Source: Streptomyces acidiscabies (GTDB lineage: Bacteria; Actinomycetota; Actinomycetes; Streptomycetales; Streptomycetaceae). Taken from it: a stretch of DNA of 64,000 nt. The stretch spans positions 248,001-312,000 of the forward strand of contig NZ_JAGJBY010000001.1 in the NCBI RefSeq assembly GCF_020010905.1. Reading direction: 5' to 3'. The position numbers and the translations under genes are program-made. Each line of letters begins with the position of its first letter. Position 1 is the stretch's first letter. Shown piece after piece: positions 48,862-56,705 of the stretch. A model generated the notes under the pieces. The model ran no database searches. It saw only the letters and a list, made by a program, of their open reading frames with translations, and was not told the DNA's origin.

Positions 48862-49829
48862 GGCTCCACAACAACCTCTTGAGCCGCAGCCGTCTTCTCC
48901 CCCACCACCAACTCCGCATCCACCGGCACATTCCGCTTCACCAACGCCAGCGCGATAGGCCCGAGTTCATGATGCCGAGCAGCAGTCGTCACGAACCCGA
49001 TCTTCCGCCCCTCCTCCCCCTCCGAGGAAGCGACCCGAACCTCCGCCCCATGCCCCGGCAACTGCACCTCGCTACCGTCGAGATGGAGAAACACGAGCCG
49101 CCGAGGAGGCTTCCCGAGGTTCTGGACACGGGCCACCGTCTCCTGCCCCCGATAGCACCCCTTCTGAAGATGAACGGCACTCCCGATCCACCCCAACTCA
49201 TGCGGAATGGTCCGGTGATCGGTCTCGAACCCGACCCGGGGCCGATGCTGCTCGACCCGCAGCGCCTCGTACGCAAGGAGCCCGGCAGCATCCCCCACCC
49301 GCCCCGCGAACTCTTCCAGCTCCGCACGAGGCAGGAAAAGATCACGCCCGTACGGCGTCTCCCGCACCACGACGGAAGCGGGCACCTCGACCACGGACCC
49401 GGCCGGCAGATGGACGACGGCGAAGCCGGAAGTCCGGTCCTCGACCTCGACCCGGTAGAAGAACTTCATGGACTCCAGGTACGCGATCAGCGCCTCCTGC
49501 GACCCGGGCTCGACGTGCGCCCACACGGTCGCCCCGTCGTCGACGAGGTACAGCGCGTGCTCGATGTGCCCGTTCGCGGAGAGGATCAGCGACTCGGTGG
49601 CGACGCCCGCGGCGAGGTCGCTCACATGCTGGGTGAGCAGCAGGTGCAGCCAGGCCAGCCGGTCGTCCCCGGTGACGGCGACGACGCCCCGGTGCGACAG
49701 GTCGACGAACCCCCGCCCGTCGGCGAGCGCCCGTTGCTCCCGGAACAGCTCTCCGTAGTGGGCGGCGACACCGTCGTCCACACCCTCCGCGGACACCGCA
49801 CCCGGCAAGGACAGCAAGGGACTCTTCAT
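48858..49829 (-). CDS. ygfZ: Folate-binding protein YgfZ (Fe-S cluster maturation)
   Basis: A protein of 323 residues, normal for the family. It has the GcvT-like fold: VDLSHRGVVAVTGDDRLAWL, the folate-binding LLLTQHVSDLAAGVATESLI, SANGHIEHALYLVD and the signature LQKGCYRGQETVARVQNLGK with the reactive Cys. YgfZ helps repair or assembly of Fe-S enzymes such as MiaB. A core gene; the adjacent phosphorylase module probably inserted beside it. Confidence 0.93.
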   Translation of the reverse strand: MKSPLLSLPGAVSAEGVDDGVAAHYGELFREQRALADGRGFVDLSHRGVVAVTGDDRLAWLHLLLTQHVSDLAAGVATESLILSANGHIEHALYLVDDGATVWAHVEPGSQEALIAYLESMKFFYRVEVEDRTSGFAVVHLPAGSVVEVPASVVVRETPYGRDLFLPRAELEEFAGRVGDAAGLLAYEALRVEQHRPRVGFETDHRTIPHELGWIGSAVHLQKGCYRGQETVARVQNLGKPPRRLVFLHLDGSEVQLPGHGAEVRVASSEGEEGRKIGFVTTAARHHELGPIALALVKRNVPVDAELVVGEKTAAAQEVVVEP

Positions 49830-49895
49830 GGTCCCAACCCTACGACGCTGCTCCCGGAACCCGGCGAGGCTCCCGCCCCTCCGCCGCGTAGTCCG

Positions 49896-50324
49896 CTACT
49901 CCCTCTCCTTCGCCGAACACTCCGCGCACCGCCCGAAGATCGCGAAGTGCTTCATGTCGGTCTCGAACCCGAACCGCTCCCGCAGCGCGTCCGTGAACAC
50001 GCCCGCCACCTCCATGTCCGCCTCGATCACCCGGTCGCAGTCCCGGCACACGAGATGCAGATGATGGTGCCGGTCGGCGAGGTGGTAGGTCGGCGCGCCA
50101 TGCCCGAGATGCGCATGGCTGACCAGCCCCAACTCTTCCAACAGCTCCAGCGTCCGGTAGACCGTGGAAATGTTGACCCCCGACGCCGTCTTCCTCACTT
50201 CCACGAGGATGTCGTCGGGGGTCGCATGCTCCAGCGTGTCCACGGCTTCCAACACAAGCTGCCGCTGCGGCGTCAGCCGGTACCCACGCTGCCTGAGGTC
50301 GCTCTTCCAGTCGGTGCTCACCAC
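49896..50324 (-). CDS. nur: Fur-family regulator, Nur-like (nickel-responsive)
   Basis: A protein of 142 residues. GTG 50324 gives the known opening MVSTDWKSDLRQRGYRLTPQ; TAGACT lies seven bases upstream, so the mRNA may be leaderless. The winged helix has QRQLVLEAVDTLEHATPDDI, VNISTVYRTLELLEELGLVS; the metal centre is HLGHGAPTYHLADRHHHLHL, and zinc-type CXXC pairs are CRDC and CAEC. Sequence memory of Streptomyces Nur, which represses nickel uptake and Fe-SodF when nickel is present, fits closely; Zur or FurA would differ in the histidine set. It precedes ygfZ on the same strand. Confidence 0.75.
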   Translation of the reverse strand: MVSTDWKSDLRQRGYRLTPQRQLVLEAVDTLEHATPDDILVEVRKTASGVNISTVYRTLELLEELGLVSHAHLGHGAPTYHLADRHHHLHLVCRDCDRVIEADMEVAGVFTDALRERFGFETDMKHFAIFGRCAECSAKERE

Positions 50325-50340
50325 ACTGGAGAGTCTAGGA

Positions 50341-50916
50341 CTACTTGAAGAAAGCGATCCCGTCATCCGGCATGTCCTCCGGGAGGGCCCTGGCCCAGCG
50401 GGCCACGTCATCCGGGGTGACGACCTTCTTGAGGTGCGCGGACATGTACGGCCTGAGTTCTACGTCGGGAGTCTGCTTCTCGCCGACCCACATGAGGTCG
50501 CTCTTGACGTAGCCGTACAGCCTCTTACCACCGGTGTACGGCTGGGAGGCACCCGTACGGGCTACGGCGTCCGTGACCAGGTCGATCTGGGGCTGCTTGG
50601 CCGCCAGCTCGCCGTACCAGATCTCTACGACGCCGTCGTCACGGACCATCGTGACCTCGACCTTGCGGTCCGCGTCGATGCGCCAGAAGCCGTGCTCGGA
50701 CTCCAGGGGGCGGACCTTGTTGCCGTCGTTGTCCAGTACCCAGGTATGAGAGGTGTACTCCAGGAAGTCACGGCCGTCCTGGGTGAACGACACCTCCTGA
50801 CCGAAGTTGCACTTCTCCGAGCCGGGGAAGTCGTGCACGCCCGCGCCGGCCCACTGGCCGAGGAGGAACGTCAGCGGGAGGAGGTCCTTGTGCAGGTCGG
50901 ACGGAATCTCGATCAT
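50341..50916 (-). CDS. Nitrobindin-like heme-binding protein
   Basis: A protein of 191 residues of the nitrobindin/FABP-like family, a ten-stranded beta barrel that binds heme and detoxifies peroxynitrite. The diagnostic LGQWAGAGVHDFPG (GxWxGxG) is near the start. Further marks are EVSFTQDGRDFLEYTSHTWV, LESEHGFWRIDADRKVEV and EIWYGELAAKQPQIDLVTDA. It lies directly upstream of nur in the same direction, a common actinobacterial pairing. Confidence 0.9.
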   Translation of the reverse strand: MIEIPSDLHKDLLPLTFLLGQWAGAGVHDFPGSEKCNFGQEVSFTQDGRDFLEYTSHTWVLDNDGNKVRPLESEHGFWRIDADRKVEVTMVRDDGVVEIWYGELAAKQPQIDLVTDAVARTGASQPYTGGKRLYGYVKSDLMWVGEKQTPDVELRPYMSAHLKKVVTPDDVARWARALPEDMPDDGIAFFK

Positions 50917-50938
50917 CAGGCTTCCTGGTCGGACGGGG

Positions 50939-51040
50939 TCAGCGCTGGCCCTGGTACAGCTTCTTCACGGTCAGCCCGGCGAACGCGAGCACGCCGACGC
51001 AGACCAGGACGAGGAGAGCTTCGAAGAAGACTTCAAGCAC
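50939..51040 (-). CDS. 33-residue single-helix membrane protein
   Basis: A protein of 33 residues from GTG 51040, with AGGAG seven bases upstream. It reads VLEVFFEALLVLVCVGVL, AFAGLTVKKLYQGQR: one transmembrane helix and a basic tail. I recall near-identical small proteins next to nitrobindin genes in streptomycetes. The function is unknown. It is easily missed in automatic annotation. Confidence 0.75.
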   Translation of the reverse strand: MLEVFFEALLVLVCVGVLAFAGLTVKKLYQGQR

Positions 51041-51076
51041 GGGGTGCTCCTAGAGGCGCGATTCAGGTACACAAGG

Positions 51077-51107
51077 CCGGACCCCAGCTTACGCCGCCGG
51101 GGTCCGG
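51077..51107 (-). terminator. Hairpin terminator of the three-gene membrane operon
   Basis: CCGGACCCC (51077-51085) pairs with GGGGTCCGG (51099-51107). It follows the stop of the gene ending at 51113 by a few bases on the minus strand. Confidence 0.6.
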
Positions 51108-51112
51108 GCCAC

Positions 51113-51916
51113 TCATCGGGCCGGGGTCACCCCGGGGGAGGAGGCGAGGAGCTGGCTCTGGAGTACGACGGTCTGCTGGAACGGCACGCTCGCGGCGGCC
51201 CCCTTGCGGGACTGGAGTACGACGGCCATGACGTCGGCGTGGAACAGGTACGCCTGCCGGAGCTGCTCGGCGCCGTAGGGCTTCTTCTCGTCGTAGACGT
51301 CCCGGTCGACGCCCTGGACGTTGGACTCGTACGGGATCCCGTCGTCGAACTCGGTCTCCTCGGCACCGCGCGCGGGGTAGAAGGGCGCGTCGTACCCGGT
51401 GAGGTTCTCGCGCAGCCGGTCGACGACGGCGGAGTCGTCGAGGCGCAGGAGGTATACGGAGGTATGAGTACCGTCGGCGGTGGTCCACCCCCGTGCGGCG
51501 ATGTGCCTCAGCCCGTAGTCCTTGAGGTACTCCCCCATCTTGGTCCGGCTGTCGGCGGACTCGTACACGGCGAGGAAGTCCTTCACGGCGAGCCACCCGC
51601 CGTCCCCCTTGAGAGCTACGTCCTCGACTGCACCCTGAGGGGTAGGCAGCACGTAGGCCCGCAGATCGGCGCCGGCGACGGGCCGCTGGATCTCGGGGTA
51701 GTCCCATCGTCCGTCGGAGGTAGTACCGAGCCCGGGTACGTCGGTCCGCTCCATCCGCGTGATCCCGTACGCCGTCCCCGCGCCGAGCACCCCGAACACG
51801 GCGACGGCGACGGTCCACCGCAGGATGCCGCGCAGCACGCGCCGCGCCTTGGGCGCTTCGGGGGACGGCGCGACGACCTCTTCCGGCACAGCCTGTTCCT
51901 GCGTCTGCTCACTCAT
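51113..51916 (-). CDS. Membrane-anchored protein, third of three-gene operon
   Basis: A protein of 267 residues. A short cytoplasmic N-terminus precedes one transmembrane helix (ILRWTVAVAVFGVLGAGTAYGI, about residues 31-52). The external domain is mixed alpha/beta: RWDYPEIQRPVAGADLRAYV, GWLAVKDFLAVYESADSRT and TSVYLLRLDDSAVVDRLREN. It overlaps the upstream gene as ATGA. I recognise it only as a streptomycete membrane hypothetical, related in layout to the next two genes. Confidence 0.75.
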   Translation of the reverse strand: MSEQTQEQAVPEEVVAPSPEAPKARRVLRGILRWTVAVAVFGVLGAGTAYGITRMERTDVPGLGTTSDGRWDYPEIQRPVAGADLRAYVLPTPQGAVEDVALKGDGGWLAVKDFLAVYESADSRTKMGEYLKDYGLRHIAARGWTTADGTHTSVYLLRLDDSAVVDRLRENLTGYDAPFYPARGAEETEFDDGIPYESNVQGVDRDVYDEKKPYGAEQLRQAYLFHADVMAVVLQSRKGAAASVPFQQTVVLQSQLLASSPGVTPAR

Positions 51917-52725
51917 ACCGCACGCCCCGCATCCCCGATCCGGTCGAGCTGCTTGGTGACGAACGCGGCGATTCCCTTGGTGTCCAGCGGGTCGGTCCCC
52001 GTCGCGATGAAGGAGACGACCAGGTCACCGACGCCGCCCGTGCACTGAACGGCACCGAGCGTGTCCTTCTTTTTGTCGTCCGACGCGGCGAGGCACGTGA
52101 CGTTCTTGTGCCCCTTGATCACCGGCCCCTTGCCGAAGTCGCCCGACGCGGCCATGGCGCGGTACACGTCCTCGACAAGCTTCACAGTGCTCCGGTCGGC
52201 GAAACGGCTCAGCCCGACCTGGACCATGAAGGAGGAGTCGTCGTCGCCGGTTTCCGCGCTCAGGTAGGTGCGCATGGCCATGCCCTTGAGCTTGTGTTTC
52301 TCGACGGCGTCCCGGTACTTCCGGGGCATGTCCTTGAGCTGCTGCACACGCACAGCGGTGGCCTGCCGCTCGTTGAACTCGACGTCGTGCCCGTAGGCCT
52401 CCAGGTCGGGACCGGGCCGGAACCCGTACGTCCCGTAGGGCACGAAGAACGCCCGCAACGTGCCTGCGGCCGGCTTCTCGGACGCGGACGCGACAGGCTT
52501 CGGGAACTTCCAGCGCGCGGCTCCGGGGTCATGCTCGGCACCCCGCACGGTGACGACGGTGTACCCGACCCCCGCGAGGACTACGGCGGCGAGGAGGGCG
52601 GACCCGAGTATGAGACGGGTACGACCCCGGCGAGCCGGTTTCTCGGCGGGGGACCCGGAGTCGTCCCCGGGGACTACCTCAGGGGTACGCGTCTCCTCGA
52701 CGTCCCCGGCGTTCTCGTCGCTCAC
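51913..52725 (-). CDS. Membrane-anchored protein, second of three-gene operon
   Basis: A protein of 270 residues with the same layout as its neighbours: acidic N-terminus, one transmembrane helix (LILGSALLAAVVLAGVGYTVV, about 38-58) and an external domain with RAFFVPYGTYGFRPGPDLEA, KDMPRKYRDAVEKHKLKGMA and two Cys (TCLAASDD, VQCTGG) that may pair. It overlaps both neighbours by 4 bp. The function is unknown. Confidence 0.75.
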   Translation of the reverse strand: MSDENAGDVEETRTPEVVPGDDSGSPAEKPARRGRTRLILGSALLAAVVLAGVGYTVVTVRGAEHDPGAARWKFPKPVASASEKPAAGTLRAFFVPYGTYGFRPGPDLEAYGHDVEFNERQATAVRVQQLKDMPRKYRDAVEKHKLKGMAMRTYLSAETGDDDSSFMVQVGLSRFADRSTVKLVEDVYRAMAASGDFGKGPVIKGHKNVTCLAASDDKKKDTLGAVQCTGGVGDLVVSFIATGTDPLDTKGIAAFVTKQLDRIGDAGRAV

Positions 52726-53447
52726 AGCTTCCCCATCTGCCGCTGTGCCAGCCCCATGATCGTGGCCTTGGGGATCGGCTTCGTGTCGTACATGTAGATC
52801 TCGGCGTAGAGGTCGCCGCGCCAGGCGTGGGCCTCGGCGGAGTAGAGCGGGAGGTACCCGGCCTTGCGCTCAGGGGTGTCGTGGACGGAGGCCCGGCCGT
52901 TCAGCGTTCCCATGCCGGGGATGGTCCAGCTCCGGGTGTCGCTCTTCTCGTCGGACCAGTACTGCCCGTTCTCGGCTTCCTCGGAGGCGCCGACCGTGCC
53001 GTCGTTCTGGTTGAACTGCACGAGTTTCACCTCGACGGTGCGGCTCCCGCCCTCGGCCCAGATGATCGTGGCGGCGCGGCGGAACTCGCTCTTGACCGAG
53101 CTGATGAAGGCGCCGGAGGGGTTGACGTAGGAGGACGAGTACTGGGAGAGGTTGATCCAGCGGGGACCACCCCGCCAGCCGTCGTCCCCTTTCTCCCTGG
53201 CTCCCTTCGGCGGCTCGACCAGCAGTTTCTTCAGATCCCCGTCGACCTTGACGCGGCGGTCGCGGGCGGCGGAAAGCGGCTCGGGTGTGTTGCCCTTGGC
53301 CTGTGGGACCGTCGCCTGGGAGAGGGGCGGCAAGGGTGTGGGCGAGCGTTCGGCCTGGACGAGGTAGCCCGTGCAGACTCCGCCGAGTACCCCGAGGCAG
53401 GCGGCGGTGGAGATGAGTAGGGCCGTACGACCCCGGCGTTCCAACAA
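52722..53447 (-). CDS. Membrane-anchored protein, first of three-gene operon
   Basis: A protein of about 241 residues. A TTG start near 53447 is preferred because GGGGGGAC lies just upstream and the text then reads MLERRGRTALLIS or similar; earlier starts lack a site. One transmembrane helix (LLISTAACLGVLGGVCTGYLV) is near the N-terminus. The outer domain has WINLSQYSSSYVNPSGAFIS, KSEFRRAATIIWAEGGSRTV and WTIPGMGTLNGRASVHDT. It overlaps the second gene as ATGA. The function is unknown. Confidence 0.65.
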   Translation of the reverse strand: MLERRGRTALLISTAACLGVLGGVCTGYLVQAERSPTPLPPLSQATVPQAKGNTPEPLSAARDRRVKVDGDLKKLLVEPPKGAREKGDDGWRGGPRWINLSQYSSSYVNPSGAFISSVKSEFRRAATIIWAEGGSRTVEVKLVQFNQNDGTVGASEEAENGQYWSDEKSDTRSWTIPGMGTLNGRASVHDTPERKAGYLPLYSAEAHAWRGDLYAEIYMYDTKPIPKATIMGLAQRQMGKL

Positions 53448-53476
53448 GTCCCCCCGGAAAAGAACCGGACAAAGAA

Positions 53477-53507
53477 GTGAAGCGCGCACTTGGCGTGCAC
53501 GCTTCAC
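53477..53507 (-). terminator. Hairpin terminator after tandem DUF397 gene
   Basis: GTGAAGCG-C-GCAC pairs with GTGC-A-CGCTTCAC around TTGGC (53477-53507), one mismatch. It lies 43 bases after the DUF397 stop. Confidence 0.55.
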
Positions 53508-53549
53508 AGGAGACTCGTAGGTATCAGGGGTGGTTGTACGACCCAAGAG

Positions 53550-53822
53550 TTACGACTTGATACCAACGAGGAAGGCGGCCCAGGAGTCGGCGGCGAAGAG
53601 GAGGGAACCGGCGGAGGGGTCCTTGCTGTCGCGGACGGGGACGAGGGAGGGGATGCTGTCGGAGACTTCGAGGCACTGGCCGCCGTCGGTGTTGCTGTAG
53701 GAGCTCTTGCGCCACGCAGCCGTACTGAGCAAGTCGTCGGAAACTTCGAGGCAGTTGCCGCCATCGGTGTTGCTGTAGGAACTCTTGCGCCACGAGACGC
53801 TGCTCAAGTCGATGGATCGCAC
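53550..53822 (-). CDS. Tandem-duplicated DUF397 protein
   Basis: A protein of 90 residues with two DUF397 units in one chain: WRKSSYSNTDGGNCLEVSDD and WRKSSYSNTDGGQCLEVSDS, followed by the usual PVRDSKDPSAGSLLF and WAAFLVGIK end. The first unit lacks the VRDSK part. Normal DUF397 proteins are about 60-70 residues with one unit, so this is an internal duplication. The start overlaps the regulator by 19 bp. Confidence 0.88.
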   Translation of the reverse strand: MRSIDLSSVSWRKSSYSNTDGGNCLEVSDDLLSTAAWRKSSYSNTDGGQCLEVSDSIPSLVPVRDSKDPSAGSLLFAADSWAAFLVGIKS

Positions 53823-54649
53823 GGCAATTCCTCCAGCAGACGCATGATGAACTGTCGTGTCTCGGCGGGACTGTACGCCAAGTCACGTAGGGCATCATAA
53901 GTGCGGTTAAGGCCCGCAACCCTGCTGGTTTCCTCGAACAGTTCACTCTGTACGTCGCTCTCACCGTAGGCGACGATCTTCCCGCCCGACAGCTCCAGGA
54001 ACATCATGTCGGTGTTGACCAGACGATGCAGTCCCGTGCCGAACGGCAACACTTGAATGTTGGCGTTGGGCAGGTCCAACACCTCCAGCAGGAACTCCAA
54101 CTGCTTGCGCCACTCCCGCGGATCACGCAGCGGATTGCGAAGCACGGCCTCCGACATGATCGACCGGAACGGCACCGGGTTGTCCGGATCGAAGAGCGCT
54201 CGCTGACGGCCGAGTCGCGCTTCGATCTGCCGCTCCAACTCCTCCCCCTCGTAACCACCAGCCATGAGCGCCGCCCTCGCATACTCGGCGCTTTGAAGCA
54301 GTCCGGGGATCGTGGTCGGGGAGTACTGCCACAGAGCTACGGCCTTCTCCTCCAACTCCATGTACGGCCGGTACTTCAGCTTGAACTGGTTCTTGTCGGC
54401 AACCGCCAACTCCCACAGGATCAGCAGCTTGTCCCCGGTCCCGTAGTAGACGTCGAGCGCCTCGACCACGTCCGGTCCGCCGAGCAGGACGCCGTTCTCC
54501 ATCCTGCTGAGCAGCGACTCGCTCCAGCCCAGATCCTCCGCCAACTTCCTTAACGAGACGCCCTTTTGGAGCCGCGCCTTCTTCACCTCCTGCGCGAATC
54601 TCTCCCTGGGTCCCCCACTCCGCCCCGTGATCGGCCTCCTGACTGGCAT
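53804..54649 (-). CDS. XRE-family regulator with DUF5753
   Basis: A protein of 281 residues. ATG 54649 follows GAGAAGGCG. The helix-turn-helix is FAQEVKKARLQKGVSLRKLA, then EDLGWSESLLSRMENGVLLG; DUF5753 follows with LWQYSPTTIPGLLQSAEYAR, ARLGRQRALFDPDNP and ANIQVLPFGTGLHRLVNTDM. Codon 33 (54551-54553) is TTA, suggesting bldA control. It is coupled to the tandem DUF397 gene. An interleaved pair of inverted repeats (54741-54783) in the divergent promoter may be its operator. Confidence 0.9.
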   Translation of the reverse strand: MPVRRPITGRSGGPRERFAQEVKKARLQKGVSLRKLAEDLGWSESLLSRMENGVLLGGPDVVEALDVYYGTGDKLLILWELAVADKNQFKLKYRPYMELEEKAVALWQYSPTTIPGLLQSAEYARAALMAGGYEGEELERQIEARLGRQRALFDPDNPVPFRSIMSEAVLRNPLRDPREWRKQLEFLLEVLDLPNANIQVLPFGTGLHRLVNTDMMFLELSGGKIVAYGESDVQSELFEETSRVAGLNRTYDALRDLAYSPAETRQFIMRLLEELPCDPST

Positions 54650-54740
54650 CGCCTTCTCACCCTCCTGCTGCCTATGGACATTCCCGCGTTGCCTTTGCGC
54701 CTGTCCGGGGTGCGAAGGCGTCCCCGCTTGGGTCATCCTC

Positions 54741-54783
54741 GTACTACCCAGGAATGCGCAGAGTAGTACAACAACCGCATTCC
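54741..54783. promoter_or_regulatory. Interleaved inverted repeats in divergent promoter
   Basis: GTACTAC (54741) with GTAGTAC (54763), and GGAATGCG (54751) with CGCATTCC (54776), form two interleaved dyads between the XRE gene and the gene at 54815. They are candidate operators. Confidence 0.45.
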
Positions 54784-54814
54784 GTATAGATGTTGGGCGA
54801 AAGGATGTAAACCC

Positions 54815-55195
54815 ATGGAACCCGGAACCCTCCTCTACGACCCCACGACCGACAAGGTGGGGGAGTTCCAGGCCCGCTCCGGCAAGTACGCGATGCTCCG
54901 CCCCGTCGGCGGCGGCATCGAGTGGCAGGCCGACCCCGACAGCCTCCGGCCCCCCACCGACAGCGAGCGCATCGGCGCCGGCGTGAAGGCGGCGAACGTC
55001 CAAGCGGCCCGCAAGTACCCGCTGTTGGAGCCGACCGTGGACATCACGAAGGTCCCCGACCCGCACCCGAACTGCGCGCGCTGCGCGGAGTTGGTGCGGC
55101 TCGCACAGACCGCGAGCGACGAGAAGGACCTGAGCGCGGGGGTGGACGCGAGGGTCCTGATGAGGCGTCACCACAGGCAGGCGCACCCGGCGTGA
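54815..55195 (+). CDS. Conserved streptomycete protein next to XRE-DUF397
   Basis: A protein of 126 residues. It has a compact beta-rich N-terminus (EPGTLLYDPTTDKVGEFQA, YAMLRPVGGGIEWQADPDSL) and a basic Cys-containing C-terminus (PNCARCAELVRLAQTA, VLMRRHHRQAHPA). Relatives sit beside XRE-DUF5753/DUF397 pairs in streptomycetes, as far as I recall. The CARC motif could bind metal. The function is unknown. The next gene starts within its stop codon (GTGA overlap). Confidence 0.75.
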   Translation: MEPGTLLYDPTTDKVGEFQARSGKYAMLRPVGGGIEWQADPDSLRPPTDSERIGAGVKAANVQAARKYPLLEPTVDITKVPDPHPNCARCAELVRLAQTASDEKDLSAGVDARVLMRRHHRQAHPA

Positions 55196-55449
55196 CATGG
55201 CGCCCTGACCCCGGTCAGATCAAGGAGGTGTACCCGGCGTACGCGGTTCCCCCGCCCGCGTTGCCGTGGACGCCGAAAGCCGAACTCACCACCGTACAGA
55301 GTGAGTTGCCGCAGAGAGCGGCGTCTCGTGGGCGCCGGGTGCGGCGCAGAGCGAGGCGGCTGATGAGCGAGGACGCTTTCTGGAGCGGCGTTCTGACCGC
55401 GCTGAGCGTCGCCACGCTGGTCGCGGTGATCGCGGCGACGGCGACGTAG
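55192..55449 (+). CDS. Small protein with C-terminal membrane helix
   Basis: A protein of 85 residues from GTG 55192 overlapping the previous stop. The first half is basic and proline-rich (IKEVYPAYAVPPPALPWTPK, then RRVRRRARRLM). The C-terminus is a single transmembrane helix (WSGVLTALSVATLVAVIAATA). ATG 55364 would give only the helix part. A tail-anchored topology is likely. The function is unknown. Confidence 0.6.
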   Translation: MTWRPDPGQIKEVYPAYAVPPPALPWTPKAELTTVQSELPQRAASRGRRVRRRARRLMSEDAFWSGVLTALSVATLVAVIAATAT

Positions 55450-55469
55450 GCCGCACTACGCTGCACGGC

Positions 55470-55832
55470 ATGTCCAAGAAGCTGGTTATCAAGGTGACCG
55501 CGGGTGCCGACGCCCCCGAACGCTGCTCGCAGGCCTTCACCGTGGCCTCGGTGGCGGTGGCGAGCGGGGTGGAGGTGTCGCTGTGGCTCACCGGCGAGTC
55601 CGCGTGGTTCGCGCTGCCGGGCAAGGCGGCGGAGTTCGAACTCCCCCACGCGGCCCCCCTGCCGGACCTCCTCGACACGATCCTGTCCGCCGGTCAGGTC
55701 ACGCTGTGCACGCAGTGCGCGGCGCGGCGGGACATCACGGAGAAGGACGTGATCGAGGGGGTCCGGATCGCCGGGGCGCAGGTGTTCGTGCAGGAGGCGC
55801 TCGGGGACGGGGTGCAGGCGCTCGTGTATTGA
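55470..55832 (+). CDS. DsrE-family sulfur-relay-like protein
   Basis: A protein of 120 residues. It has the DsrE/TusD fold with the core strand LVIKVTAGADAPERCSQAFT, AVASGVEVSLWLTGESAWFA and the conserved Cys segment VTLCTQCAARRDITEKDVIE. DsrE proteins bind sulfur on a conserved Cys and move it between sulfur-trafficking enzymes. The CTQC pair may be the active site. It is monocistronic; a sulfurtransferase gene is 6 kb away. Confidence 0.82.
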   Translation: MSKKLVIKVTAGADAPERCSQAFTVASVAVASGVEVSLWLTGESAWFALPGKAAEFELPHAAPLPDLLDTILSAGQVTLCTQCAARRDITEKDVIEGVRIAGAQVFVQEALGDGVQALVY

Positions 55833-55942
55833 TCTTGTAACGGGGGTGTCTTAGAGGCGAGTTGAGCGGAACCAGGGGCCGCCGGGACCTCTCATCACAG
55901 TCGTAAACGGCACGCCCGTACCGAAGTTGGGGAAGAAACACG

Positions 55943-56653
55943 ATGCGCGTTCAGAAGCTCACCATCGCCGCCGTTGCCGTCGCCGCCGGTCTGTCTCTGA
56001 CCGCGTGCGGCTCCAGTGACAGCACGGCCAAGAGCGACCCGTCGTCGCCTGCTTCCAACTCCGCTGCGACGACGGGGGGTTCGGGTACGTCCGGTTCGAC
56101 GACCGGAGGTTCGGGTACGGCCGGGTCGGCCACCGGCGGCACCGGCTCGGGCTCCAACACGTCGGCGACAAACGGCGGTTCGGGTTCAAGCGGCTCCACC
56201 ACCGGAGGTTCCGGCTCCAACTCCGCTGCCAAGAGCGGCCGTTGCGGCGCCGACTCGCTGACGATCACGGCATCCGACAACACGATCAAGAACGACAGCA
56301 CGCGCACGGTCGTCGTCACGCTGAAGAACAAGAGCGGCAAGTCCTGCACGATCTCGGGTTTCGCGGGCGTCGACCTGAAGACCAGCTCCGGCACGATCTC
56401 CGCGAAGCGCAGCGGCCAGCCGAACGCCGCCACGACCCTCAAGAGCGGCGCGGAGGTCTTCTTCCCGGTCTTCTACCCGGCCAACGACTCCGGCGGCTCC
56501 GGCGTCCGCATCACCGGCCTCCTCGTCACCCCGCCGAACGACACCCGCACGGTCTCCCTCGCCTGGCCGGGCGCCGCCTCCCTCCCCGTCACCGAGGGCG
56601 GCGGCGCCTCGGTCGAGGTCGGCCCGATCGACAGCGCGGGGCAGGGCAGCTGA
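55943..56653 (+). CDS. Lipoprotein with DUF4232
   Basis: A protein of 236 residues. The signal sequence ends in the lipobox LTAC at about residue 22. A Gly/Ser/Thr linker of about 70 residues follows, then DUF4232: GRCGADSLTITASDNTIKND, VVVTLKNKSGKSCTISGFAG, VFFPVFYPANDSGGSGVRIT and a closing TVSLAWPGAAS. The linker repeats TTGGSG-like words. It should be an envelope lipoprotein; DUF4232 proteins are abundant and uncharacterised in actinomycetes. Confidence 0.82.
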   Translation: MRVQKLTIAAVAVAAGLSLTACGSSDSTAKSDPSSPASNSAATTGGSGTSGSTTGGSGTAGSATGGTGSGSNTSATNGGSGSSGSTTGGSGSNSAAKSGRCGADSLTITASDNTIKNDSTRTVVVTLKNKSGKSCTISGFAGVDLKTSSGTISAKRSGQPNAATTLKSGAEVFFPVFYPANDSGGSGVRITGLLVTPPNDTRTVSLAWPGAASLPVTEGGGASVEVGPIDSAGQGS

Positions 56654-56705
56654 ACCGACAGGGCGCTAGTACCTGAGATGTACCCGGTGACTCCCCTGGG
56701 GTGAC

